The position numbers and the translations under genes were made by a program. Below, piece after piece: positions 22,072 to 34,181 of a DNA stretch of 64,000 nt. The first letter of the stretch is position 1. Each line of letters opens with the position of its first letter. Source of the DNA: Malus domestica (Eukaryota > Streptophyta > Magnoliopsida > Rosales > Rosaceae); contig NC_091665.1 in the NCBI RefSeq assembly GCF_042453785.1, positions 23,837,501-23,901,500 of the forward strand, given 5' to 3'. The notes beneath the pieces were generated by a model. That model saw only the letters and a program-made list of their open reading frames with translations. It did not search any database and was not told the origin of the DNA.

Positions 22072-22948
22072 GAGAAAATTGTATTGTGCTTGTTTTTTTT
22101 GTTTATGGAATGGTATGGTGCTTTTGTTCACTAAGAAAAAAAAAAGAGAAGGAATTATAAAATTTGGAATTGTGAGCCATATAAGAGCATTTTCTTCCAT
22201 TTTGTCTTGCAAAGGGCAAGGGGAAGCTTGGATAATTACAGTTCATGTAAATAGTAATTGCCTGTTGCTCTAGCAATTTTCTCTCTTTCTACCCATAGTC
22301 AAAGGCAATTACTATCCACAATTTTTCCTTTGCAATCTAAACTTTCTATATTTAGAAATAGAAAGAAAAATCACTTATGAAGACTGCAAAAACAAAAAAT
22401 TTGGAGTGCCAATCCAAACAATAAAAAATTTATATAAAGGAGGTTCACCGCAAATATCAACGAGACTATATAAAATGTGTTTGCTTCAACATAAATTATG
22501 ACCCGATCCTAATTTTAGGGTATTTTAATCCCCAAAGGTATTGACTTTCATTTACAACCTTGTTAAGAGTTTGACATGTATGGTTTATTATCTTGACATA
22601 TTTATGTAGTATTCGTCATCACAAACGTGTGAGCACAAGCTAAACAAATTTCAAGATTCAAATAAGGAAGTTATGAATTTTTAAGTTCGTTAAAGTTTGA
22701 TTTTTATTTTTTTTGTGGTTTGCTAATTAAAAATCTATATACCTTTTGGGGTCACTCTTGGACTAGTTGGGTAGAGGTCAATCTCATGAACACATAGGCT
22801 AAAACTATTCGTGAAACAGAGTTATAATGAAAGAGAAATAAAGGAGCAAAGAAAGAGGCAAATTGATCTCTTGGACTATCTATATATAGCAGCTCCAGCA
22901 GAGCTAGAACAACTTTTCCAAATTCAGAAGGCTGACTCGAGTAGTTGA
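22072..22948. other. Intergenic DNA without a recognised gene
   Basis: The block near 22,340-22,435 weakly resembles the MITE family seen at 59,715, 60,160 and 63,072 (tttctatatttagaaatagaa, then 'ttggagtgccaat'). Otherwise nothing is recognised. Confidence 0.4.
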
Positions 22949-22956
22949 CTTAGATC

Positions 22957-24120
22957 TAAGGGTGGGTTCAAAAAACCGAAAACCGAAAAAAACCGAACCG
23001 AAAAAAAACCGAACCAAAATTGTCAAAACCTAACCGAACCGAATATGGCTGGTTTGGTTTCGATTTTTGAGGTTCGAAAACCGAACCGAAATATATATTT
23101 AATTATTTTTTAGAATATTTTAATTATAAAAATCATTAAAAAAAAAACTTCGAAATCTTGGAGCCATGAGAGTTCGAACCCATACGCTCCAGCTTGAGAA
23201 AGTTTCACTGAAACCAAGTTGGCAGTAGGTTTTGTTTTGCTATGGATGTATGACTAAGTTATTTATAAAATTGAAATCTATAGTCTTTTGTGCTATTAGT
23301 GATCAACAAAACCCTAGGCAGCCACACCTTTTCTATTTTTCATTCCCCTCTTCTTTCTCGTTCCTTGCCTGCCGCAGCCACCCACACCTTTAACCCAAGC
23401 CGCTTCGTACCCAATTCCCATCTTTCATCATCCTTTTCTCTCTTTCCCTCTCTCTCTCTCTCTACCTCCCTCCAACCAAAAACACAACCAAAACCCAGAA
23501 ATCCCACCTCAGAAACCTGCGGCAGCTTGTAAGATTCTGAGCGAGTAGTCCTCCCAGGAATGGAAGACCATGGCTCGAGCTTGGCTGGGCTCTGCTCGTT
23601 TCCCGATGTCAAAGTTGTCTCCATGGACGAGGTCAAAGCCTGGATCGACTCCAACTTCGATTTCATACCCCAAGGCATCAAATCCATCTTTATGCTTTCC
23701 AACCCAATTGGTTGATGGGCATGTTGTTTTGTTTATAAAAGATTCAAGTAGGTATTTACATTTGTTGTTAGTTAGTTAGTTAGTGTTTACAATTTTGACA
23801 AGCTTGCTGCAATGGGATCAAGGATTCTCCTATCTAGCATCCTACTCAGTTAAGTATAGAATGTATATATTTGCTCTTTTAAAATGTGGATTTATCTGTT
23901 GTTCAACTTGCAGGTTAATTTCTCACTGAGGATGCTTAAGGCTTCAAGCTCCAGATTTAAAAGAAAAAAAAACTCTTGAAAAAACCGAACCGAAAAAAAA
24001 ATCAAAACTGAAAAAAACCGAAGAAAAACTGAACCGAACCGAATCGAACCGAACAGTAATTTCGGTTTGGTTTTCGGTTTCGACCAAAAATCGAACCGAA
24101 CGGAACCAAACCCACCCCTA
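22957..24120. mobile_element. hAT-like non-autonomous element with CCGAAC-rich ends
   Basis: The element is flanked by a perfect 8-bp target duplication cttagatc (22949-22956 and 24121-24128). It starts taagggtgggttc and the reverse complement of its end reads taggggtgggtttg, giving short TIRs. Both subterminal regions are dense in ccgaac/ccgaaa repeats (22,970-23,090 and 23,985-24,115). The interior carries a foreign block that looks like a captured gene fragment. No transposase is present, so it must rely on a relative. Confidence 0.85.
23290..23965 (+). pseudogene. Captured host-gene fragment inside the hAT-like element
   Basis: This block is unlike the AT-rich ends. A CT-rich, 5'UTR-like leader is followed at 23,560 by an ATG ORF of 51 codons with normal coding composition (MEDHGSSLAGLCSF, then VKVVSMDEVKAWIDSNFDF). 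It shifts to another frame that continues VDGHVVLFIKDSS, and a donor-like 'gtaggt/gtattt' follows. At 23,912 an acceptor 'ttgcag' precedes a second exon-like run (VNFSLRMLKASSSRF). UTR, exon, intron and exon order indicates transduplication of genomic host sequence. I do not recognise the parent protein, and the frame is broken. Confidence 0.6.
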
Positions 24121-24128
24121 CTTAGATC

Positions 24129-25369
24129 CTTCTTGACTTGCGAACTGACCTGATTCGCCATCACCACCATTCAAATCCTCTAGCTTGGTCTCACGAACAA
24201 AACCCACTCATGGTTGCCCTCATTTGGTTATCTTTTCACGGAGAGCGTAGCTCGACTTTTTCTTTATTTTTTATGCCTACGATCTACCACCTCCGTTCAC
24301 CCCGACACAAACCACCCCTTTAGTCAACTTGATGTTACCCCAGCAACAAAACCCAAGCATCAGCTCAAAAGTTAAAGCTTTAGCTAGTCCATGATAAAGG
24401 TGTACTTATTATGGTGTTTCGAGGCTTCCATGACAATTTTCTCTGTCTTCTAGCCAATTTTAGACTCTAACGAAGGTCTGAAATTGCTCTACTCTTCACG
24501 ATCTTCATTTTGATATATTATGGGTCGATTTTGATACTGGTAAGACTCTCGTGAGTCGTGGCCGCCAGCTGCTGTGTGCGGCATTATGTGGAGTGTGTGG
24601 CCAATGATCAGACCTTGTTTTAATATCTATTGAATGTGATTTCACTGTTAGAGCCTAATTTCGTAAATGGCTACCAATTGACCTTTGTGATATGCGAAGA
24701 TCAAACTGTTGGATTGTTTTGAAATTTTAATATGTTGTTGTGCGGATTAAGTGATGAACTTGGTAACTGACGAATCGAAAATCTGATTTGTGAATCTCTT
24801 GAATAAGGATAATTAGAGTGGTTGACTTTAGCGGAAACCAATTTGACCGAGGATTGACCTTTTGTCAACATGTCTCGAATCATTCTCAATATTGAGGTTA
24901 ACATTACTAGAGACCCAATAAAGCCTAGTGAACAGACTTTGCCCATCGTCATTTTATTTCATGTTTGGTGAAACATCCATTTCTACCAAGTATAGACATC
25001 CAAATGTTTATGTAGCGTACGTTGAATTTGACATATGGATGGTGAACTACAATTGACTTGATCCATTTACAAGGCACGTAGGCAGTCTAACATAAAGGTT
25101 AGATGTGCCATAAAATTTAAATAAAATTAATGGTGTATTATGTATCAGAGTTTGGGACATGACATTATTGTGATCCAGTCTGGGTACAAACTTCACTCGA
25201 TTGACAAAGACAAAAGGCTCCTCAAGGGAGAGCTAGGTGGAAGTGTGAGAAAACATTTATGAATAAATGTCTTCTTTTTGAAATATTATGCATGCCTAGA
25301 TAAATATCAGTTTCAGTTACACTTTTACAGGATAAATAGACTTCATGATATATTACTAGCCCTTATGAT
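24129..25369. other. Intergenic DNA without a recognised gene
   Basis: No convincing ORF, inverted repeat or promoter box was seen. The 83-codon minus ORF at 24952-24701 has no motif. Confidence 0.4.
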
Positions 25370-25640
25370 TTATATTTAGCTTGTCCGTATTACGGACATG
25401 ACATTTAGATTACACGTATATGAATTATATTTAGCTTCTCCATACTATAGACATGACATTCAGCTTAGAAGAAGATGATTCATATTCAGCTTGTCCATAC
25501 TATAGACATGACATTTAGCTTACATGTGTATGATTCATATCCAACTTGTCATACTACGAACATGACATTCAGCTTACACATGTATGATTCAAATTCAACT
25601 TGTCCATACTAGGGACATAACATTCAACTTACACTAGCTA
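25370..25640. repeat. Minisatellite, about five 55-bp units
   Basis: The core 'gacatgacatt' recurs at about 25,395, 25,450, 25,505, 25,560 and (diverged) 25,614, each unit containing 'cttgtccatact' and 'cagcttacatgtgtatgatt' variants. Units differ by 10-20% by eye, so the array is old. Confidence 0.8.
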
Positions 25641-26388
25641 CGACTATTGTATTGTTACATTTCCAACTTACACTAGTTACCACAAGTGTATTGAATTGTA
25701 TGCCACGCTACCAAACTTATGGCAGAGATCTTCTTAGCGTCAAGGTAACTTGTGACAACCCTGATCAATTCCTATGAAGTAGAACTACTCCTTCATGTCC
25801 TTTTAGTTTGTATGAAAGTCCATCCGTGAATGGATGAGAAACTAAGACTTCTTAGTGCTTTCACGTCTTCTATTTTTGTTGTAAACATATGCCATGCTTT
25901 GAACAACTTATTATGCATGTAGTGGAGGGTATACAACCCATTAGATGTGGCATTTCGCGGATGCTATGTTGAAATAATTAGAATATTTTTGAGCTGGCTT
26001 ATAAATTTGGGCCCAAACCTAACTTCAAAGGAAATTTTGCCAAATTTTTGGTAGATTATTCAAAGTTATTTTATAAAATTGTATTTTGAAATTGGTACCA
26101 AGTGGAATATCCTGTATATAAAAATAATAATCTACTAGACTGACAAGTCAAGCCCGCTAGTCAACTAAGATAGATGTTTTAGTTAATAAACCAAAGATTA
26201 AATGACCAATCTCAGTTATTAATAGTTATCCTAATCAGCAAGCTTTTAGTTTGTTCCAAGTTATTAGCATGTTAGGTGAGCATGATTGTGAGCACATACT
26301 TATTAAATATTCAAGTAATACATGTAGCATGTATATGTATGTGAGGTATGTGACACGATATAAGTAACTATGAACACAAGATGTTTTG
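25641..26388. other. Intergenic DNA without a recognised gene
   Basis: Nothing recognisable apart from AT-rich sequence. Confidence 0.4.
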
Positions 26389-26639
26389 GCCGAAAAAACC
26401 CATCTCTGGGTTAAAAAACCGAGGACTCTTCACTGAGTCCAATCCACTAGTATAATCAAGGTTCTTATAAAGTATTATGTAAAGCTTAATTCTTAAAACC
26501 CTATCTATGTAGCAGCTTTACCTTTGTGTAACCTTACCTCACACAAGACGGATTCCTTCGATCATCATGAAGTGGCAATGATAAGCAGCTCACCAACTAT
26601 GAACTGAGACCAGCTCTTCACTTTGTCCACAATTCGACA

Positions 26640-26960
26640 GCCTTTCTTGGATAAGCAAATTTTATCTACCACTTCATCGCATAACTGGCTAATACTAATG
26701 AGACTCGACTTCAAACATTCCACATAATTAACATTCTTGAGTTGAGGAAAACTAGAAATATTAACAATACCCTTTTTCCAGTGATTTGGGACTTGTCACC
26801 ACTACCAAAGACAACCCCACCGCCTTTAAAAGGTGAAAGAGATAGGAAAGCATCGTTGTCCCTAGACATGTGATGAGAGCACCCACTGTCAAGATATCAT
26901 ACATTTGGTTTAGTGGCAGAGAGAACATTGAGTATAACTAAGCATCTGTTGGAGACTTTC
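26640..26960 (-). pseudogene. Start of copia protease, truncated
   Basis: Minus-strand translation around 26,898-26,868 gives YLDSGCSHHM, the Asp-Ser-Gly active site of copia protease with the usual HHM. Residues resembling 'DNDAFLSLSPFKGG' and 'FGSGDKSQITGKR' follow. A TGA stop lies just before the motif. The frame then ends at the left LTR, so the protease and everything after it are missing. Confidence 0.75.
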
Positions 26961-27051
26961 TGAATCCATTTGGAGTAAGGTCTCCCCATTTCCATATTCG
27001 ATGACTGCACAAGTTGAGTAATTATGTTGACTTCATTGACCGTCGATCCAC

Positions 27052-28860
27052 CTAATTCTTCAACATGTCATTCTTCCTATAATGAAGTTTCCTACACTTA
27101 GGATGAATGTGGCCCAATTCACCACAGTTATGACATGTGGGAATAAATCTAGACTTTGAGTTTGAATAGACTTTAGGTGCCACGTGAGGAGATTCTTTCA
27201 CAAATCTGGATTTGGTACCCGTTGAGCTTGATTCGTTTTCCATGTAGCCAAGACCACTTTTGTCACCATGAGGTTTCCCAAGGCTCAGCACCTTGTTAAT
27301 TTTTTCAACCCCAATGGTAAGACGAATAACCTTGTCATTTGCCCCATTCAACTTAAGTAATTGTTTACGATTAGTCTCATGATACATAACGTTATTTGCT
27401 TTCAACACATGAATTTGATTCATCAAGTTTTCTTGAGATTTAAGCAATTTTTGAACTTGAGCTTCAAGAGCAACAATAACATCATCTTTTTCCACTTTGT
27501 CATTGCAAGGAGAATCCTTCTCATCCTATTCTTTGATATGTGCCTCAAGATAATCAATCTTTTCATCCAGTTCAATTATAATTAAACTGAGAGACCTGTT
27601 TTCTTTCTGCAATTCAATAAATTTCTTAGACAACTCAATCTTCTCCACTTTTGTAATACACGTCTCATAAAAAAGAGTATCATACTTAATGCACAACTCA
27701 TCATAAGTCATTTCTTCATTTTCATTCAACACTAGATTATCATCACTTAAGGACATTTCCACCATCAAAGCAACAAAAGCAACATTTTTTTTCTTCATTT
27801 TCTGACAACTCAACAGAATACACAGACCCTTCACTTTCACTCCAAGTAACCATCGTTGCTTTGTCTCTTTTCTGATTTGATTCCTTGTTGTTTGCACACA
27901 TAGCATCACAATGTCCATTACCACCACAAGAAAAGCACAGACCAGATTCTCCAAATGAGGATTTTGCCCTACTACTTGTGAACTTTCCTTGTTTTCTACC
28001 AACGGTGAACTTTCCACGAGATTGGTATTTTGAGTTTTCAAAAGACTGCCTAACCTTTTTTATCTCTCTTCCTTTATTGTTGAAAAATCTTCTGAACTGG
28101 TTGACAAACAAGGCAACATCATCTTCTGGAACTTGCTCATACGGGTTATTGACAATTTTTGCATTTTCAACACTATGAAGAGCAACATCACTTCTCTTTT
28201 TGGCATCATCATTTTCCATATCTAGCTCCATTTTATAAGTGATGAGCTTACCTACCAATTTTCCAAGTTTGATCTCATTCAAATCTTGAAATTCTTGAAT
28301 TGTAGCCTTCTTAGCCATGAATCTCTTAGGTAAGGATCTCAAGATCTTCTTAACAATGGTAATTTCATCAATAGGCTTGCCCAACCCTAAAGCTTCATTA
28401 GTTAACATTTTGATTTTTTCATAGAAAGTCAAGAAGGTCTCAGATTATTTCATCCTTAAGTCCTCAAACTTTGAAAGAGTCATTTGAAGTTTCAGATCCC
28501 TCACTTGTTTATCTCCTTCATGGAGAATTTTGAGCTTGTCCCAAGCTTGCTTGGCCATTGAGAAATATCGAATGTGTGCAAATTGAGTTGGAGAAATGGC
28601 GGTGACAATAACATTTCTTGCTTTTCTATTTGCCATGCCAGAAGTAACTTCACCAAAAGACCATTTTCCTTTACGTTTAACCACATATTCACCATTAACA
28701 TTTCTTGACGGTGCTTTCCATTCCAGAGTAAGATAGTCAACATCAATTAAGTCTTGAGCTTCCAAAAAGATTTGAGACTTTCCACTCCATGCAGCATAAT
28801 TAGATCAATCAAAGAATGGATTAGTATTGCAAGATGTACCAACACAATCAGAGGTCCATT
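27052..28860 (-). pseudogene. Copia gag (UBN2 domain, two CCHC knuckles), broken
   Basis: The N-terminus resembles copia gag (a frame upstream of 28,765 reads like NPFFD..NYAAWSGK). It is followed by 'EWKAPSRNVNGEYVVK', 'AKQAWDKLKILHEGDKQVRD' and 'LTFYEKIKMLTNEALGLGKP', matching the UBN2/DUF4219 gag fold. A first zinc knuckle CFSCGGNGHCDAMC lies near 27,955-27,915 and a second, CHNCGELGHIHPKC, near 27,135-27,095. A heptad-rich linker separates them, as in SIRE-type copia gags. Stops and frameshifts occur near 28,440, 27,750 and 27,500. Confidence 0.85.
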
Positions 28861-29136
28861 GTGAGATTCCACCCAATTCCAGTAAAATCCAGAGATCACT
28901 CTATGTATATGGCTGAAAAAACCTACTTCTGGGTTAAAAAATCGAGGACTCTCCACTGAGTCCAATCCACTAGTATAATCAAGGTTCTTACAAAGTACCG
29001 CGTAAAATTCAATTCTTAGAACCCTATTTATAGAGCAGCTTTACCTTTGTGTAACCTTGCCTCATACAAGATGGATTCCTTCAGTCTTCACGAATTGGCA
29101 GCTCATCCTACCTAAGCTCTTCACCTTGTGACACCA

Positions 29137-30539
29137 AGACCAGCTCACACACTATGCATATAATGATGTGACAATGATATGCATGGATTCATATATCTAG
29201 TCAGTTTTTCCAGTCAAACAGTTGAAGGAAGAGACTGATGAGAATCCTAAAGTGGGTCAGTTTTAAAGATTTGAAACTAGAAACACTTCACTACTAATTT
29301 AATGCAAAACCAAAGACAATACAACCCTATTCTTCAATGATTGGGTGTTTAATGCATGAATGAAGGTTTTGCAACTAGGGTTTTATAAATGAAGAACAAA
29401 GAGAAAGGTAAGGTCTTAATGCCTTTCTCACTCTAACTTCTCACTAGAAATATAATATGAAAATCCCTAAAAACAAAGAACCCTAGTTGGAGATCTTAAC
29501 CCCAAAAGCTTTGGTTTGTTTTTCACCTACCAGGGACACATGTTGTCCTACAAACTGATCAAAAAAGATTAAGGGCTGAGATCTGACTATCAACAGAAAG
29601 CTGTCAAGAAACCCATGTTGGTAGGTCTTAATTTACGTGCCTAGCTGGCTGGAAATTCACGCGCAAGCTTGAGACAGCTAAGCTAGTCAAAATGAAATAG
29701 GAATGTAGACGTGAAATGCACATGCATGAACAAACCTTTTGAAGTGCAATGCGTCCCATCCTTGTACATTTCTTCACAGCAAACACAACCATATATAGAG
29801 AAAAGCCTAAAGCTAGATTGAGCATGTGGTACACTTACAATATTGACAAGGAAAGCCAAACCTAAGAGTATAGACTTTAAATATTTGCATGCATGTTATG
29901 GCTTTGTCACACTTCGAGTGTCGGCTAATGCACTTCGATTCGGTTATCTACTAGATATCCATGTTGGGTGTCATTAAGGGTATTGAACAAATGAATGAGC
30001 TTTTGTAAATTATGTTACCTCTAGTGAATGAGCAGTAATTTGACATCAAACTCATCCCTACAAGAATCTAATCTAAAATCTCACATTTACAAAAGTAAAA
30101 GAATACTACCCCGTAATACTAAATGACTTATGCAAACAATATAAGGAGTGAGAGATTTGAATTTACCTGTACAAAGATGAATACCACTAACCACATAAAT
30201 TGTTATTGATATTTTAAAAATCTAATTGTGTACTACAAATTTTCTATATTTAAAAAAAAAATTACCTGTGTGAAAAATGCAAGAATGAGATTTGTGAAAG
30301 CCAATAATAGTTCCCCTAATTTTTTTTTTTTATGGAAAACAATTGTCATTACTTGTTGGGACAGTATTTGGACTTGGACTTGGTTAAGAGAACCTAAACT
30401 TGCTGTGTCTTTCTCACCTGAAATTCCAGGGCTTTGTTCTCTGCCCCTCCCTCTCTCGCTCTCATTACTGTGTCTGTCTAAGTTCAGAGGTCACTGGCAC
30501 CACCGAATTTATGGTCTTTCTAAGGAGAGAGGAACTAAC
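29137..30539. other. Intergenic DNA upstream of the cyclophilin gene
   Basis: No gene is recognised. The ORF at 29834-29628 (minus) has no motif I know. A CT-rich stretch at 30,430-30,480 is probably part of the promoter or 5'UTR of the cyclophilin gene; I see no TATA box there. Confidence 0.45.
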
Positions 30540-30575
30540 ATGGAAGATCAACAAGGTAGATATAGTACTTCTTAA
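30540..30575 (+). promoter_or_regulatory. Upstream ORF before the cyclophilin start
   Basis: An 11-codon ORF (ATG GAA GAT ... TCT TAA) ends 41 bp before the main ATG. Its context aacATGG is good by plant standards. If it is in the mature leader it would be expected to reduce initiation at the main start. Alternatively the 'caaggtag' inside it could be a 5'UTR splice donor that removes it. Confidence 0.45.
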
Positions 30576-30616
30576 TTAATTCAGATACATATTCACATAT
30601 AGAGAGGATCGAAACG

Positions 30617-33509
30617 ATGCGTCGAGAGATCTCCGTCCTGCTTCAGCCTCGATCCCTCCTCGTCTTCTTCGTCCTCGCCATTTTCCTAATTTTCGTTTTC
30701 TCGTCCACCCATAAACAGGTGAGCTTTTTCTATAATTTTTATTAGTATTTACCCATAATTTATGGATCTGAATGCGATTTTGTGGTTTTTATCTGCTCAA
30801 ACAATTGATTGACAATGTGGGTTTAATGGGTTTTGCTCAAATTTTGGTGCTTTATGAACTATTAATTCTAGTATTTGGCATAGGGAAATCAGAACTGAGG
30901 CTAATTGTTCACATATTTAATGAATTCTTTAATTGGGTGCTAATAATTTGAAATCTGTTAAATGGTGAAATGGGTTTAGTCTTAGAGAGTGTTTGATGGG
31001 TGGAGCCTTGTGCGTTGGTCAAACTCTGTAAATTTCGCTATTGTGCTACTCACAGTGCTTGCCTAAGTGAGCTATGTTTAGTATTCGGCTAATTTCGATT
31101 GTCATCGTAATGCATTTCAATTGTAGGCATTTGGTTTCGTGAAACTTAGTAGTTGTGAGCTCTATTTTCTAGCCCCATGCGCTTTAAACTGATACTGGAC
31201 TACAATTGTGGGTGGATAGGGTGTAGGCGGGGCGTTTTGAATCTTTTGATTTTGTTTTGGAGCTTGACATCTGCCATTTGTTTATACCACCTGAACAAAA
31301 GAAAAAGAAATTTACGGATGTGTTATTGAAGCTTCATTTAGGATATATATTGGGATGAATAAACATGTCTGCATGTTAGGCATGACCAATTGGTGTACCA
31401 GATCATATGAAGTCGTGGAAGTTCATGGTTTTATCATTACTTTTCTGATTACGTGGATTTACTTTTGGTGGTTTGTTCTTTGAGTAATGATGCCATCACT
31501 TTCAGTAAGTGCAAAGAATCGCATGGACCTAATATTACAAACAAATTGATTTAACTCTCTAATTTGATGTCTAGGAGGAAGTGCAAATAGAAGAGGTGCC
31601 TGAAATTACCCACAGAGTATTCCTTGATATTGATATTGACAGACAGCACTTAGGTATGGCTTCGTGTCTATACTATTACGTAAACTGTTTTCCCCCTATT
31701 TCATATTGGTTTCCTATGCCCTGATAACTTCTATTCACCTTTATATTTGCAGGTAGAATCGTGATTGGATTATATGGTGAGGTTGTGCCAAAGACTGTTG
31801 GTATGTGATCATCTCACTTGTTAATACATTGTCATTAGAACCTTAGAAATATTTGTTTCAACTGGTCACAGTTTGTTATTTAGCACAAATTGGTTGATGA
31901 TAATCCACCTTCATATACATATCCAAATGCGGGAATATTGATCGCAGTCCATGATGATATAATCTGTAATTGCTTACTAGATTAAACATCTTGTCATTGG
32001 AATTCTTTTGTTCGTATCAATGCATGCTAATAACCAAACTAATTATGCTTGTTAAAATTTTTGGGACGATGTTTTTTGGGTGCCCAATTACTTAAACCTC
32101 AATTAGAAACAGGTTTACATGAAAACACACACTTTTACATGTACAATTACACTCCACTCAGCCAGTAATTTTCGCAATCTTGCTGCTTTTGACTGCTATT
32201 TTGCAGATCTGCCAACTTGCTTTCTTCTTTTACACTACATCATGGTTATCTCGTACCACTTAATTATCTAACACCTGAAACTTTTTTGTGCAGAAAATTT
32301 TAGGGCATTGTGCACAGGTAATTGGAGCTATTGCAATACTTTATCACTGACAAAAGCTTCTCTTACTATTATTGTGCTGATTCAAACCTTTTTATGAATT
32401 TAGGGGAAAAAGGCAAAGGTGTTAAGGGGAAACTGCTCCACTATAAGGGAATACCATTTCATCGTATAGTATCTGGGTTCATGATTCAAGGTGGAGATAT
32501 TGTTTCTCGTGATGGGAAGGGCTATGAATCTATATATGGCGGCACATTTCCTGATGAGAATTTCAGAGTGAAACATTCACATGCAGGTATTTAATTTCAA
32601 AAGTTTATGGCTGTCCGTTTTCATTCCCTTGATGATCTATGGATTTCTAAAGCTCCTAACTATCTGAATTGTTATGAAGTCATTTTTATTATTTTTTTCC
32701 CCTGAAACTGCATTTTATGTGCAGGTGTTGTTTCTATGGTAAATTCAGGACCTGATTCCAATGGCTCACAGTTCTTTATCACCACACTCAAAGCTAGTTG
32801 GTAAGTTTTTTTGGGCGGGGGTGGAATTCTGAATATTTGAACATTTGTAGAAATAATTGGCTCAGCACAAAGATTCAGAGTTCATGCAGCCAATACAATT
32901 GCATAGTTACCCTATACAGAACTTCCAAAAATGTGTACATTTTTTTTCTTTGGGATAGGTCCAGCCGTCCAAGATAGTCTAGTGAGATGCTCCTTAATCT
33001 GATGCAATCAGAGTAGGCTGACTTGACATGCCTTGTCAAGAATTTTCTGGATGTCACTTAAGATGCTAAGACCAAAGCAATTAGGATCAATAATTGAGAG
33101 AAAGTCTTTGGAAGACCACTAAAAGAAATTTATGTGTGCGCAGGCACATGAGTGCTTAAACATGCTGAATTTTGGAATCTTGCACTTAAGAATCACACTG
33201 AAGTTTCTGAGAATGATCAATATGCATCAATATAGTGATATGAAATAGTTTGTAGTTGTATAAATTGCCATATAGGTCTCAGTCTATGATGCACGTCTAG
33301 TCCAAGGCTTGTTATACAGTGATGATATTTTGTATGTGTTCTACAGGTTGGACGGGGAGCATGTTGTCTTTGGCAAGGTTATTCAAGGAATGGACACGGT
33401 GTATGCAATCGAAGGGGGGGCCGGAACCTACAGTGGAAAACCCAGAAAGAAGGTTGTAATTGCTGAATCAGGAGAGATACCCAAGAGCCAGTGGAATGAG
33501 GAAAGTTAA
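30617..33509 (+). CDS. CYP21-4: Membrane-anchored cyclophilin-type peptidyl-prolyl isomerase (CYP21-4-like), 7 exons
   Basis: Exons are 30617-30718, 31575-31653, 31753-31800, 32294-32317, 32404-32586, 32725-32800 and 33347-33509; all introns are GT-AG and the phases join into 224 residues. The N-terminus [12 protein letters not shown] precedes one hydrophobic segment (about 14-30), a signal anchor without an obvious cleavage site. The cyclophilin fold spans about 47-216 with [14 protein letters not shown] (catalytic Arg105, Phe110, Met111, Gln113), GSQFFITT and W171LDGEHVVFG, so isomerase residues are intact. The family catalyses cis-trans isomerisation of Xaa-Pro bonds. The N-terminus matches what I remember of Arabidopsis CYP21-4, a Golgi-located form; CYP21-3 is the alternative. 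Exon 4 is only 24 bp. Confidence 0.9.
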
Positions 33510-34173
33510 CACTTACTACAACAAATTTTTTAACTCTGAGTTCAGTAAATTGGTTTTTTAGATGAGTCACCGATACGAGATTCTTCCCTTCTACCTAGTT
33601 CCATCAGTCTCGGGCTTTTCTCCTGAATATATTACAGTCTCTCTCTCTCTCTCTCCCTCCCTTTGTAATTGGCAAGAGTTGTTAGTACAAACATGTTTTG
33701 TTGTAGAGGAAGTGAGGAAACGTGTGTATATTACAGTTTCATCATTTTTTTTCTTCCCGTTTGCCCCCATTTTTCTCAAGCATGTGTATTTGACCTTTCA
33801 TTCTGAAGTTCCTTTTATTCATCCCTTATTTGTTCGCTTAAACTTTTTATTTTGGATGGAAGTTTTAACAATGTTATTCAAAATGATCATTGTTTTATGT
33901 TAGTGACAAAATTAAAGACCAATTTAGAAACCAAAACTCCAAGTGGACCAAATTTTAGAGACCAAGGCTTCAAATTTCTCTTTATTGCTGTCTAAAGCAT
34001 ACTAGATGCTAGGTCATTAGATTGACGATGCTAGGTCATTAGATTGACGCAGCAAACTAATGGAGATCTATAAAAACAGCATAGGATTAGGACAACATTA
34101 AGTTGGCATAAAGGCCTATATGAGATACTAACAACGTCATGGCATGCCTCAGACCCGACCATTCGTCGTATCA
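33510..34173. other. 3' flank of the cyclophilin gene
   Basis: Probable 3'UTR with a (TC)n run at about 33,638-33,652. At 34,000-34,047 a 26-bp segment containing 'gctaggtcattagattgacg' is repeated twice in tandem. No further gene is seen. Confidence 0.5.
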
Positions 34174-34181
34174 CTCTCAAG

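Larger units (their letters stand above)
26389..29136 (-). mobile_element. Internally deleted Ty1/copia element (SIRE/Maximus-like), gag plus protease start
   Basis: Two direct repeats of about 230 bp (26389-26636 and 28911-29136) share long matches such as 'gagtccaatccactagtata' and 'gcagctttacctttgtgtaa'. On the minus strand both begin TGT and end GCCA, so they behave as short LTRs. Between them the minus strand encodes a copia-type gag and the first part of protease, then stops at the left LTR; integrase, reverse transcriptase and RNase H are absent. Either it is a non-autonomous gag-only element or a deletion removed the rest of pol. Flanks tgttt and ccaag do not match, so the exact ends are uncertain. 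Confidence 0.7.

Noticed and set aside
23158..23210. tRNA-like 'gttcgaacccatacgctcc' stretch
   Set aside because: The reverse complement has a B-box-like sequence, but I could not form a cloverleaf with an anticodon arm; at most it is a tRNA-derived remnant within the hAT-like element.
25370..25640. Repeats with ~55-bp period that could recall a CRISPR array
   Set aside because: The whole unit repeats with drift and no conserved-repeat/unique-spacer pattern, so it is a minisatellite.
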